From Zopfochytrium polystomum (taxonomy: Eukaryota; Chytridiomycota; Chytridiomycetes; Chytridiales; Chytridiaceae), in the NCBI GenBank assembly GCA_025765615.1, contig JAIVFJ010000313.1:1-64000 (forward strand): 64,000 nucleotides of DNA, in the 5' to 3' direction. Positions within the stretch are counted from its first letter, which is position 1; every line of letters starts with the position of its first letter. Under the pieces are notes generated by a model, which worked only from the letters and a program-made list of their open reading frames with translations, did no database searches and was not told the DNA's origin. A program made the position numbers and the translations under genes. This document shows positions 34,341 through 45,671 of the stretch, piece by piece.

Positions 34341-35261
34341 GTCGTCAATTCACCCTGGCCTTCAAAAGAGCGTTACTTCCTTCAAACTTATTTGCGCAAC
34401 TTTTCTATCCACCTTCCCTATTGGAATTTTCCACAGCTTGACTGAGCGTTTCTTTTGTCCTTCCCAAGGCTCGGTTTGTTAAATCGAGACAGCCTAAACA
34501 CAACAATCGACTGCTTCCCACTTGAAGACGTGAGAGTGAGAGCTTCGAATCCCGCAGCTTCGTCTAAATGATGGTTCATCTATGACTCGCTCTAGATGGG
34601 TTGCCTTGTGCCTTCAAAGATGTCCAGAGATTAGGTAGAGTCATACCCATGTTGGACTACTTGTTTGCGTTGAATCTTGTACGTCATGAGCTCTTGTTAG
34701 GAAACTAGACGCGCTGCCACCCACACCTTCCCAATTGCCCACTCTTGCAGCGCTGACTGTCCATATGCATGTATTCTCTTGCTTGAATTCCTCTGCCTCC
34801 CACCGACCACCAAACAAAGGGACTGCCTGCGGCAGATAAAGTCGACTCTGAGTTGCTCCATGTGTGGCTTTCACTTCTTGCCCTTTTTTTGGGGGGGAGG
34901 GGGGGGTTCCGCCATCGTCAGCTTGTTCCGAAATTGCGCGAGCAACAGGTCTCTGTTGGCAGAGAAAGACAGGGAGACGAACGAAAAAATAGTAACTGAA
35001 TTCATTCCATCCCTCATTTACCTTGCCAGTCTTGACTTTGTTTCCGTCGTGCGCAGGGTTCAGAGAGGGATTTGTGGGGGGGTGATTTGCAAGTGTGTCA
35101 GTCTCGCTCCTCACTGAACAAAAGGGGGGGAATAGACCTACTGGGCGGGAGCTTTTTGAACATCGACTCTGTTGGTTGTCCGAGGAAACGACCGTGGGGC
35201 AACACACAAATTCGGTCAGATTGGAACCATCCGCCACACCCCACAGTAAAGTACTCCCCTT

Positions 35262-35292
<31 letters not shown>

Positions 35293-35360
35293 CCTCCCCC
35301 CCTCTGGGTGTTTTCGCAATCACTCAACTGTCGTGATCTTCGATTTGCTTTTTGGCTTTT
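34341..35360. other. Intergenic with a poly-C tract
   Basis: No gene is visible. A nearly pure C tract spans 35262-35289 and continues interrupted to about 35302; smaller G runs lie at 34890-34907 and 35124-35130. Confidence 0.55.
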
Positions 35361-35970
35361 TTAGGTGGAAAATATGTAGGTGGATGCAAGAACAGAGTCG
35401 AGAGATTCAGTGGGAGGAGAAGCAGGTGGGGCCGAAAGGGTTGAGACTGTGATCTTACGGCTCGGGGGCTCCGGCAGCTTGTAGCCTGGCGAAACACAAA
35501 ATAAAATGGCCGGGGCTGGTAAGCCAGAGTAATGCGAGATGAAGGAACGATATCAGACTTCTCACTCCTCTTACTTTGTTGTTTGCTGGAAGAGCCTTGT
35601 TTCGGGGGCGGTTTTGATCCTGTAGGTTTTCTCCAATCAACGATTTTTTCTGCTTTTGAGACGGAAGAGATGGAAGAGGGAGGGGGTTGTGCGTGGAAAT
35701 TTGAGGTGGGGGGAGGGGGGGAAGGGGGAGGGTTGGGGGGTTTGGGGAGACTAACCCTTTGGCGGTTCCGGAAGCGGGTACGCTGCGAGGGGTGGTCGTG
35801 TTGAGGAAGGTGGCGCGGAGGTTAAAATACACCCACAGCCCAAGTATTGGCGGAAAAAACAAGCACGAACATTGCTTGCTGCCCTTCCCAGATGGTGCTG
35901 CGTCGGCGAGAGCGGCAGCGAGGAGCGTCGCGGCGAGGGCGAGGATGGAGAAGAGCGACTTTGAAACCAT
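35361..35970 (-). CDS. Small secreted protein with repeated 27-nt micro-exons (YxLPEPP motif)
   Basis: Exon 1 (35970-35871) encodes a clear signal peptide, MVSKSLFSILALAATLLAAA, with likely cleavage after ALADA. Exon 2 is only 27 nt (35782-35756) and encodes YPLPEPPKG. Exon 3 starts at 35485 with YKLPEPPSR. Both repeats begin at a phase-1 boundary after a good acceptor. After 27 nt exon 3 also meets a GTAAGA donor, so it may be a second 27-nt symmetric micro-exon with further exons not found; read through, it ends at 35361 with a Ser/Pro-rich tail, about 83 residues in all. It is probably secreted, with a Pro-rich repeat domain. Family unknown. The other reading ignores exon 2 splicing and gives a shorter, motif-less end. 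Confidence 0.5.
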
Positions 35971-36263
35971 TCAGGGAGCTTTGTGAACCTACTTTTTGGA
36001 TTGGGTTGGGGCGGAGGGCAGGGCAGGGGGGCGGGCGGGCGGGGGCGGGGATGATGTTGGTGGTGCCAGGAGCAACTTAGCCCCTCCCTATTTATTTTGC
36101 GAGGACGGGCTGAGGACAGATCACCGCGCAATGCGAAGACGAAAGCGACAGGAGCTACCCCATGAGAGCCGCGTGTTTGGGATTGTGTGTGTGCGTGTCA
36201 AGAGGTATGTGCAAAGGGGATTCCGCAAAGGAATGGAAGAATTTGGGGGGTTTGTATACGTGT

Positions 36264-36308
<45 letters not shown>

Positions 36309-37272
36309 TATGTGTGTGTGTCCTCAGCCGCTGTGCTGTGGAGTTCCGCCCGGCCGTGCGTGGAAAATTGGGATCCGATTCGTCCTCAAGTGAGACGCCG
36401 GGAGACTCCGGAAATTGCCTCTTTTGCGTCGGGCGGTGAAGAACTTGGGGAAATAAAAAATAATAAAAAAACAATGAAAAAACATTGAAAAAGAAAAAAA
36501 TTTTGCGATGATTGCACACGTCACACGTTCTTCAACTCCGCCTCTTGCATAATACGTGCAGTGCGGCTGTGGCACTTTAGCAGCTGATAGAGCATACCTC
36601 TGAGAGTAACTGAGCCGAATATCATGTCTGCGCTGCAATTATTGAGCGTGTTTGAGCAGAGACTGTCAATTGTGGCAAAAATATTGGCACAATTTTGTGA
36701 GCCACTGTACACGCCCGCTGGCCGGGTTGAAGTCAGCCAAAACTCATCCCGAACTGGGGGGAAACCCCCCAGGCTTGAGCCCGGACACATTGCATCGCGC
36801 AGCCTGAGCCGACGCGGTGCGGGAGAACGGGAGGGGGTTGTGGGGTACCTCGTGGGAAAAAAGGGGGGAGGCCGATGTCAACCTGAAGAGGCGACTACGC
36901 GGGGGGAGGGGGGGCTCCCCCCCGGTTTACACCGCGTGTGTGCACGTGGAGCGCAATGGCGCAACCGTCGGAGAGCGGCGAGTCGTCGAATCTTTGGTTA
37001 TGTTTTGACCCACCTCCGCAACGGACTCAGCTCAATCCAGTTAACGCTCCCATACCCGAACCCCAACCGAACCCCAACCGAACCCGAACAGCCCCAATGT
37101 TATGTGTTTGGACACTGCCACACGTTCCTCAATGAGTAATTCTGAAAGTTGGTATTGGTATGCAAACAAATTACCCCCGAGTCCGTCGCTTCAGATGTAA
37201 CCCAAAATGAGAAAAGGCAGCAAACGGCGCGAAAAAAATTCTCGCAACACCCCCTTCCCCGCTCCCGCACCT
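35971..37272. other. Intergenic with (GT)n microsatellite and CCGAACCCCAA repeats
   Basis: The (GT)n tract spans 36260-36322. At 37051-37096 the unit CCGAACCCCAA is repeated about four times with small changes. Long frames (for example 36624-37139) lack any domain motif or consistent codon bias. Confidence 0.55.
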
Positions 37273-39793
37273 TCACACCAAATCCCCCCACGGCGCCATC
37301 CACGGCACGGGCCACGCCAGCGGTCCGCTCTGCGGCGCCTCCGTCGCCAAGCCTCGCTCCCACGTCATCTTGACGAGCACCTCGCGCGCCGACTCCCGCA
37401 CAATCTCCAGTCCGTCCGCCGCGCGGCCCCGCCAGCGGTCTTCGCCGTCAGTGGCGCTGAGAGGTCCGCCGCCGAACCCGAGCCCGCTGCCGCTCCACGC
37501 CCACTCGACGACGCGCAGCGTCCGCGGCCGGTAGTCCAGGAACCCCTTGTACGCGTGCGTCAGCCGCTGCATCGACACGCGCACCGGCGGGTCCTCATCC
37601 TCCTCCTCGTCCTCCTCCTCAGAGTCGTCCTCCTCAGAATCCGACTCGCCGTCAGTGAACCGCCGGTGCGCCGGCGGCGGCGGCGGCGGCGGCGTCGTCT
37701 TTGTCACGACCACAAAGCACTTGAGCGCGGCGTCGTACACCCGCAACACGCGCAGCCGGCGCGCGCCGTCGCTGAGCGCGACCAGCACAGCTTCGAGCGC
37801 GGCCGAGGACGACACAGTTGCGCACCGCAAAGTGCGTCAGCGCCGGGAAGGACGCCAGCGTCGCCAGCACCGCCGCCTGGGGGCTCGTCGCGGGGCCGTC
37901 GCCGCCGCCGCCGCCGTCTTCCTCGCCGTCGTCGTCCGGGTCGCCGGCGGCCGCCGCGACCATGTCGATGCAGAGGCAGCTGATACGCTCAAACACGCCC
38001 GCGGCGCCGCTGCCGCGGACGCCGACCAGAAAGGCGCGGAGCGGTATGGGCACGTCGAGCGCGGTGAGCTTGGGCATGAGGCGAGCGGCGGCGAGCACGT
38101 CGAAATGCGCGTCCGGCGGGGACAGGACCTTCGAGCTTGCGGAGGTTTGCGCTCACCTTGACCTTGCTCAGGCTGCTGCCGAGGGATGTTATCTGCGAGC
38201 GCCACACTTTGATGCTGCCGTCCAACATGTACTGAGTGAGAGGGGAAAAGTGCACGTTTTCGACGCGCGGAAACAGCCGTACAATGTACTGAATGTGCGA
38301 CAGCTGCTCGTTAAACTTTTTTATGTGGCGGAGTTCGTACTTGAGCGACGTTACAGACTTTTTCGGCGCCGCTTTTTGATGAGCCTCCATCTCGCGCTTC
38401 AGTTGGGAATCCAGAGAGGGAAGCTGGAGATTCAGATCGCAAACAGAGTCCGGCAGCTTCATCAGGATGTCGACCGCGTCTTCTGCCGAGAAACGCGCGA
38501 GTCGAAGCACTACCGTCTTGATCGTGGTGCAGCTTCCTAGGACTGCCTTGAGCCAATGCAAGTTCGCAGCAGTCGCCCCAAAGTTTTCAGAGTTGACAAC
38601 GAGGCTTTCCAGCGCCAGAAACATTGTCTTTGGGTTGAAGCTCAAAATGGCTGGTCCCGTCCTTGTCGGGGGGAATACCGTCGACAAAGTCAAAGTTCCG
38701 CAGCGATCTTTTCTCGGAGAAGCACTCAAGCAGCAGGGGAGAGTATTGCGCAAGCCGTGGCGCGGAGAGCCTTTGGAGGTTCGGACATCGACGCAGCACG
38801 TGAAAAACGACGCGGTGGTCTGCGCTGCTCTCGCCGAAACGCACGACAGGGTCAATGACCAGCTCCTCCAGCGATTGGAGCTTCTCTTCCACCATGGACG
38901 TCCCGAGGAACGTCCGTACCCACCGTGCCATCCGTCTCTCGGAGCGAATGCGAATGCGCCGCCATAGATGCAAAATAAAAGCTTCGTTCCACGCGCGGCA
39001 CACAAGGACTGCACAGCGGAGGTCGCCCGGGTTGAGGAGGCCCGTCGCGGCGACCGCCTCCGCAATGAAGAAGAGTTTGTTGAACGAACAGGTGATCGCC
39101 TTTGCGGGTCTGGATCGCTTCACCACCGTGCTTTGCGCGCGGGAAGGTTGGAAAAGGGAATCGAGTGAGATCGTTGCAGTGGAGGGGGAGGTGTGTGGAG
39201 CGTGCCTATCAGCAAACTCACCTCGAGCCCGACACGTCCGGAGGCAGCGTTACGGCGTCGAGGAACGCTGTGCTCCGGTTGTTGCGCTGGCTGTTGACGA
39301 TGACGGCAGCGGTGCCCGACGTGAAGAACGGGGGCGGGGGAGGTGGATGTGGCGCGCGAGCGGGGCGCGGCGGGGATCGCGAGGCCGACGGCGACGACGA
39401 CGACGACGACCATGACGACGCCAATGGCAATGCGGCGCGCTGCGTAGGCGAGACTGAGGCGGCCGGTGTCACCGGTGCTCGCGGAGGCGAGGAGGGCGAG
39501 GGCGAAGCGGTCGGGGACGCGGTGGTGGACTTTGCGGCAGCTGCAGGAAGAGGACTCGAAGAAGCGGCTTCGTCCGCTGTCATCGCTGGCACGATCGTCG
39601 TCGAATGCGAATGCGACGGCGGCGGCGGCGGGGGTGTTGGGACGCGAAGCAGGGGTTGGCGGCCTCTGCCTTGTCCTGCTGGTGCTGGTGCTGGTGCTGC
39701 TGAGGCAGGCGCCGACTGTTTCGTCTCTTGGCCATTGGAGTGAAAGTTGCACATTCGATGCATCGCTGACAAGGCCGATGCCGGCCAGGACAC
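37273..39793 (-). CDS. F-box-like protein with a long C-terminal leucine-rich region
   Basis: Exon 1 (39793-39222) encodes a disordered Ala/Ser/Pro-rich N-terminus. A GTGAGT donor and a CAAAG acceptor lead to exon 2 (39130-37273). Exon 2 opens with an F-box-like helix set (FNKLFFIAEAVAATGLLNP, LRCAVLVCRAWNEAFILHLW) followed by leucine-rich helices and strands (VEEKLQSLEELVIDPVV, CPNLQRLSAPRLAQ, TMFLALESLVVNSENFG, LFPRVENVHFSPLTQYML, LAAARLMPKLTALDVPIPL, FPALTHFAVRNC, LRVLRVYDAALKCFVV). The frame changes three times, always +1: at a G6 run (38668-38673 on the plus strand), at CC (38128-38129), and near 37820. Removing one base at each makes the length divisible exactly, giving 808 residues. 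It is probably a substrate adaptor of SCF ubiquitin ligases; the target is unknown. An acidic Ser/Glu/Asp block lies near 37650. Confidence 0.68.
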
Positions 39794-40225
39794 TCCGGAG
39801 GGTTGGAGCGAGGACGGACTCCCGCTGCTCTAAGCGCGTGAGCGGCCCCCCCCCCGGTGGTGCAGACGCGCTCCTTCGATATCAGGGACCCGCGCGCTCT
39901 ATCGCCGTCGAATCAATGAAGACATATATGCTCAAAGGAACGCGCTGATCTGCGAGGCAAAAGAGCTCTGCTGATTTGATGATTGATGATGATGATCAAA
40001 GTCAGACCCATCAGCAGAATGCTTTTTTCTCCACACACGAACACTGGCTGCTGAACTGATCAAAACGTGAGAGTCCTTCTTCCTATTTAAGCACCCTTGC
40101 TGGAGACGGGAGCCTCACATATCCCCACCTTCTCACCCACCCATCCTCCTCCTCCTCCTTTCAGCTTAAACAAGCACAACCGAAAAAAACACAGTCAGAA
40201 AACAATTCAAGCCAACAGAACAAAT

Positions 40226-41516
40226 ATGAAACTCCTCGCCCTCCTCGCCCTCGTCGCCGCGCTTGCCGCCGGCCGTTCCGCCTCCGCCCTCCCGCACCAC
40301 AATGACGCGCAAGCCGACACCCGCCACCGAGTCCCGCCTCGCCGCCTCCTGCCGTCCAAAACGCACAAGCCCAGGCCCCTCCGACCCTCCTAATGCCCGT
40401 CCTCGCCCAACCCAACCCAGGAATGATGCCGCCGCCGCCCGCCGCCGTCGGCGTGCCAATGGGCTACCCCGGCAGCCGTGGCATGCCAATGACTGATGCC
40501 GCCGCCGCCCCAGGCGATGGGCGGGATGCCCGCCGACAACGACGACGGCCCGTTCGCCTCGTCGGCGTACCCGTACCCGGCGACTACGCCCCGCGACGGC
40601 GCCGCGACGTCGCAGGCCGAGGACGGCGGACGACGGTGCGGACGAGGCGGCCGCGGGCCGAGGCGGCGATGAGGACGACGCGGGGACGGCAGCGGCAGGA
40701 GGGCAGAACCAGCGCGGTGAGGATGCCGCCGCGGCGCAGGACGACGACGACGGCGGCAGCGCGGACGAGGCGCGCGCGGCGCACCACACGGACCGCCCGG
40801 AGGCCGCGACGACGGCGCAGGACGACGACGGCGGCAGCGGCGCCGACGACGCCGACGACAGGCGGCGAGGGCGCTGCGACGACGAGCGCTGTGGGTGACG
40901 GCGACGCGAGCGTCGCGCAGTGGGGCGGAGGCGGCTGGGGCGGCAAGGGCCACCGGCTGCGGTGGTACAACCGCAAGCGCGTCTCGGAGGGCCGCCGGGC
41001 GCTCGCGCGCGACCGCAAGAAGCTCGGGCTGAGCCACGGCGACGTGAAGGATTACGGGTCGACGTACTACCGCAAGCGCACGCACTACCGTCGTGGGTTG
41101 GATGCGGACGGGTGAGCTTGTCTCTTTTTGTTTTTGTGACTCTCTTCGTGCTTTGAGCCACTAAACCGACACATGCAAAACTTTTAGGCCTTCTGCCGCT
41201 TCGGCGGCCGTCACCGGCACGGTCTCGTACCCCCGGCACCGCGTCCACCGCCGGCTGCTTCGGCTCCTGCAACGTGGTTCCCGGCGGCGCCGCCGGCACC
41301 ACCGCCGACGCCGCCCCCCCTGTCGTGGTGGCGCCGTCCGCCTCTCCCGCCGGCACGATCATTGCCCCGCCGACCACCAAGCCGCTGCAGGACGTGACGT
41401 ACAAGAAGAACTACTACCACGGCGACAAGACGCTGAACGCCCGCGTCGGGAAGGACCGCCTTCGCTACCTCCGCGACCACAGGCGCAAGCACAAGAACGC
41501 GTACTTCCGCGACTGA
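40226..41516 (+). CDS. Secreted basic protein with CxGSC and DVTY motifs (paralogue of the gene at 63101)
   Basis: The signal peptide MKLLALLALVAALAAGRSAS is followed by a Gln/Pro/Met-rich segment, a long Asp/Ala/Gly-rich acidic linker and the basic core GKGHRLRWYNRKRVSEGRR, ALARDRKKLG and YGSTYYRKRTHYRR. A GTGAGC donor at 41112 and the acceptor TTTTAG at 41188 lead to exon 2 with CFGSC and the end block LQDVTYKKNYYHG, KDRLRYLRDHRRKHK. Frame changes occur in the GC-rich linker (four +1 and one -1) and in exon 2 (extra C in a C5 run near 41233), so only the ends are certain. A TATTTAA box lies about 140 nt upstream. Charge pattern and signal peptide suggest an extracellular or wall-bound cationic protein. 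Family not recognised. Confidence 0.6.
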
Positions 41517-42296
41517 GGAGGGGGCGGCGACGCTTCTTTCGCCCACTTTTTTGATTTCTCTTTGTGTGCGACCACAGAGTTTTATATTTTGTTCCTTTTG
41601 TGGTTTTATTTTTCACCCCTTCTCGTATTTCATATGTCGCCCGGCCCGCTTTTGTCAGTTGTTGTTGTCAGTGTGGGTTCTTTGGGCGACCCTCTAGTCA
41701 AATAATATACTTCTTAATTCGCCCTCACAAAAAAAAAAAAAAAAAAAAAAAAAAATCCTCCGAGCCCAGACAATACAGACATGTCAGCGAAGGCGCCTTG
41801 CCTTGTCACAGCCTATAAAAGCCCCAACGGTTGATGAATGAAACTCTCAGAACCGGCCGCCTCGCTGGCCCGCATCCAAACACGCCCGTCGGGAGAATGC
41901 CGTCCCTTCCCTTCGCGGGTTGGGGCGTACCCAGCATCGATGACCCGGCGCGGCTTTTGTTACGCGGGGGGGAGGATCCTCTCCCCAGGGGGCGGCCGGC
42001 CTTACCTTTTTACTCCAGCAGATCGCATTTTCGGGTCGCTCGTCACGCCCCGGCCGTCCCCGGCTGAAATGACCTTGTGGTCTTTTTGCGCCCTCTTGCT
42101 TCGTCAATCGGCGCTTGATGCTTCGTTTGGGACGGTCGGCGGCTCGGCCTACATTTCCACCTCCTTCCACACACAAACCCTTTTTTGCCCAGGGCGCCCA
42201 CCCCTCAAGCTGTTTCTCTCTATCTCTCTCTCTCTCTTCTGCGTCGATCGATCGTTGGATGGACTCCAAGAGGGAGAGAGCGGGAGAGAAGGAAGG

Positions 42297-42330
<34 letters not shown>

Positions 42331-42981
42331 GGAAATGCGTTTCATGAATCGGCCGCGCGTTCGTAATGTTATGTGATGTGGAAACGTAGTCTCGTACGCG
42401 ACGATGGGTGGTGAATTGACGCCAAAAAGAGAAGAGAAGAGAAGAGGGAAAAGAGGGAGCTGGCTGACAAACTCTGACAAGGCTGTTTCTTGTACCAAAT
42501 AAACCAATTTTGCACCCGCTGCATCCTTCCTCTTTTCGAGCTAATCAACTTTCGCACTAATCAAGGAGCAGCGCAGCAGGAGGAGCAATAGTAGCTGTGG
42601 TTTAAGTAGTAGTAGCGAGTCCGCAAGTGTGTGAGTGTGTGTGTGTGGTGTGTGTGTGTGCGTCAGTGCTACGAATAAAAGAAAAAGAGAGAAGAGAGGC
42701 TGGCACCTCATTACAGATGTCTGGTACCCAAGCCCTCACGACATCGCTCGGACCCTCACGCCCGGAACGACGGTCATCTCCTTTTGCTTCTCGCTTTCTC
42801 GATGACCGTATGTGCACGAACTGAAAAAAAAAAAAAAAGTAGGCGCTCCTGATAAAACCGAATGTGTTTACACCCCCCATTCAACACCTGCCCACGCACC
42901 CTCGGGCTGAACAGAGAATGTCACCAAACAGGTAAAATGATACCAGACAGGCGCGGTTCGACCGACCGGCCTACGCGCTTC
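41517..42981. other. Intergenic; poly-A, poly-G and a dispersed repeat
   Basis: Poly-A at 41729-41755 follows the secreted-protein gene. A 38-bp element starting GTTGGATGGACTCCAAGAGG lies at 42254-42291 and recurs exactly at 46337-46374. A pure G tract follows at 42298-42329. No gene is visible. Confidence 0.6.
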
Positions 42982-45597
42982 TTACACCCGTCCTCCTTGC
43001 CGCATCTCTGCAACAAGCTCCTCAAGCAGCGCGCGCGTCGCGCCGCCCTCCGCCCCCGGGCCGCCGCGCTCACAGTCTGCCGCAGAAGCTGCAAGTGCAG
43101 CCCGCGCAACCGCCGCCTCGGCTAGCCGCCCCGCCCCGCCGCCACGCAGCCCATCCACCACCGCGCGCGCCGCGTCCGTATCATCATCATCTTCGTCGCC
43201 CACTTGCCGCCGCCGCCACGCCTCCCCGCCGCCCCCGCCGCGCCAAACGTCCCCCGCCGCCGCAGCCGCCGCCGCAGCAGCCATCCCGAGCACCTCCGCC
43301 ACCGCCGCAACAACCGCCTCTTCATGGTCATCGCCAGCCGCCACCGCGCGCGCCGCGACCCCCGCCGCGAGCGCCCGCACGACGCACACCGGCGCGCCCG
43401 CCGCGACCGCGGCGCGCAGCGGCGCCGGCGACACCCCGCCGTTCTCTTCCCCCTCCGCCCCCGCCTCTTCCATCATCACGCCCGCGACAAAGCCCGCCAC
43501 CGCGCGGGTCGCGGCCGCCACGTCGCGCGCGGCGACGCGGTCCGCGCGGAGCGCCGTCAACCCGGTGACGCCGGTGCGCCGTCGCCCGCACCCGCCGACG
43601 ACGAAGAGGCCCGGAACGCCGCGGCGACGCGCGCAAACGCGGCAACTGCGGCCGTCGCGGCGGCGTCGCGGTCGAGCGGGATGGCGGCGGCGCGCGCGAC
43701 GGCGGCGAGCGCGGCCGCGTGCGCCACGCCGGCAGCGAGCGCGGCCGCGTGCGCCACGCCGGCAGCCGCCGCTTCGTTGTCGTCGTCGCCGTCACCATCG
43801 CTGGCGCCCGCCACGGCGGCGGCGGCGAGCGCGGGGACGACGCCCGCGGCGCGTGGGTCCGCGGCAACGGCGGCGCGGTGTGCGTCAGGCGCGCGTTCTA
43901 GGGCGTCCGCGAGCGCCGCGACGGCGGGCGCGGCGGCGCGGGCGACCGCGGCGGCGAGGAGCGTGCCGGCGTCGGGGAGCGCGCCGGCGCGCGTCAGCAG
44001 CAGCATCAGCACTGGGTGCGGCGGCCGCGGGGAGTTCGCCCCGCCGCCGGCGCCGCCGCCGCCGACGGCGACGCAGCGGGTCAGCAGCTCGGTGGCGGTG
44101 ACCGCGGGGAGGACTGCTGCGGTCGAGCAGAGCGGCGAGGGCGTCCGCGCGGCCGTGCTCAACGGCGGCGGCGGCCGCGTCGCGGACGTATGCCCGCAGC
44201 GCGGAGCTCGACACGGTTTCGGCGGCCGCGCGGTCGGCATCGAGGGAGGCCAGCAGCGCGGCGACGGCGTTCGCGTTGCCGCACCCGGCCGCCTCGCTCA
44301 GCGCCTCGGCGCGGCCCGCACGCACCCCGCGCGCCAGCAGGAACCGCACGGCCCCGCCCCGCGGCGCGTCCGCAAGCACCGCGTCGCGCAGGACTGTGCT
44401 GGGCAGCCGCAGCCCCGCGCTGAGCAGCACCTGCAGCATCTCGATCGCGGCGCCGTCGCCGCCGTTGCCAGCGTTCGAGGACGGTGCACCGGCCGCGGTG
44501 TTCTGGTCCTTGATCGCGAGCGCCGAAAACAACCTCAAAAAGTTGATCTCCGCCGTGTGCGGCGTGGCTGCGACGACGGCGTCGGCGCCCGCCAGCCGGC
44601 CCGCGGTCCCCAACCGCACGCCGCCGGCCTCGACCAGCAGCCGCACCATCTCCGTGTCGCCGTCCGACGCGCACGCAGCGAGCAGCCGCGGCGCGTACTC
44701 GGTCCTCACGTCGTCCGCGCCCTCAACCGCGCCGAGCTCGAGCAGCCTCCGCGCGGCGCGGAGCGCCCCACCGTGCGCGGCAGCCTCCAGCGCGTAAAAC
44801 AGCGCGTATGGGTCGCGGCGCGCGGCCGCGCGTGCCAGGATGCGGTCCAGCATGTCCGTGTCGTCGGCGGTCGCGGCGGCGACGAGCAGCTGGCACCCGC
44901 CGTGGCGCGTCGGGTCAAAGGACGATCGTCGACCGCCGCTGCCGTTGTCGGCGTTGTTGGGGAGGTCGGGATCGTCGCGGTACTCGTCGAGGAGGATGCA
45001 GAGCAGGTCGCGCCGCCACGCCGCGTAGGCTGCCGCCGGGCACAGCTGGAACAGCGGGCACGACTGCTTGTGCTGGGCGACGGTGGCGGCCGGGCAGCGG
45101 ACGCGGGCGCCGCCGCGGAGCATGCATCGCAGGACTTCGGCGGCGTCTGGAAGTGCCAGGAGGCCTCCTGAGGGGCGGAGAGCGGAGACGAGGGCCCAGT
45201 CACGAGGGGTGGGCGGCGACAGCGATGGCGATGACGATGACGATGAGGATGATGATGACGAGGCGCCCGCGCTGACGATGCCGCCGCCGCCGTCGCCGTC
45301 GCCGTCGCCGATCGCCAGGAGACACGCGGCCTTTGCGGCGGGGGAGCGCCAGCAGCCGTGCCAGGTGGCGCGGCAGAGCTGGGAGAAGGCGCTGAAGGCG
45401 CGCAGGTCGCCCGGGGCGGCCAGCACAAAGATGGCGGTCCACGACTCGACGGGGAGGGTTGGCCGTGGGAGTGGTGGGCCTGGTGCGCGGACGGGTGCTG
45501 CGCCGTCGACAGGAGCCGCTGTCGCGGCCAGCTTTGTGGTTGGTGGCGGCGGCGGCGGCGCCGGGAGTTCGACCGCTTTCGATGGTGACGGCGTCAT
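42982..45597 (-). CDS. F-box-like protein with ankyrin-like repeats
   Basis: The start ATG (45597) precedes a Pro/Ala-rich segment and an F-box-like block, LPVESWTAIFVLAAPGDLRA and FSQLCRATWHGCW. A Ser run and helical repeats follow. Several resemble ankyrin units, such as YALEAAAHGGALRAARRLLE and LLAACASDGDTEMVRLLVEA, and later ALSEAAGCGNANAVAALLAS. The C-terminal third is Ala-rich helical sequence in the same style. Two indels are needed: one extra base near 44120 and one missing G near 43562. They cancel, and the total is exactly 872 codons. It is probably an adaptor of SCF ubiquitin ligases whose repeats bind a target. The Ala-rich end could be inflated by GC bias, and no intron is evident. 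Confidence 0.62.
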
Positions 45598-45638
45598 TAT
45601 TATTATTATAATTTGCTGTTGCCTTGGTTGATTGTGTG

Positions 45639-45671
<33 letters not shown>

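Noticed and set aside
36555..36605. tRNA-like string (TTTAGCAGCTGATAGAGC)
   Set aside because: No T arm and no acceptor-stem pairing; not a tRNA.
36624..37139. 171-codon plus-strand frame
   Set aside because: No start context, no conserved segment, and it crosses G runs and the CCGAACCCCAA repeat.
2869..45597. Programmed +1 ribosomal frameshifting as a genome-wide system
   Set aside because: Shift sites share only short G or C runs, not a common slippery codon or stop context, and clean genes lie among affected ones.
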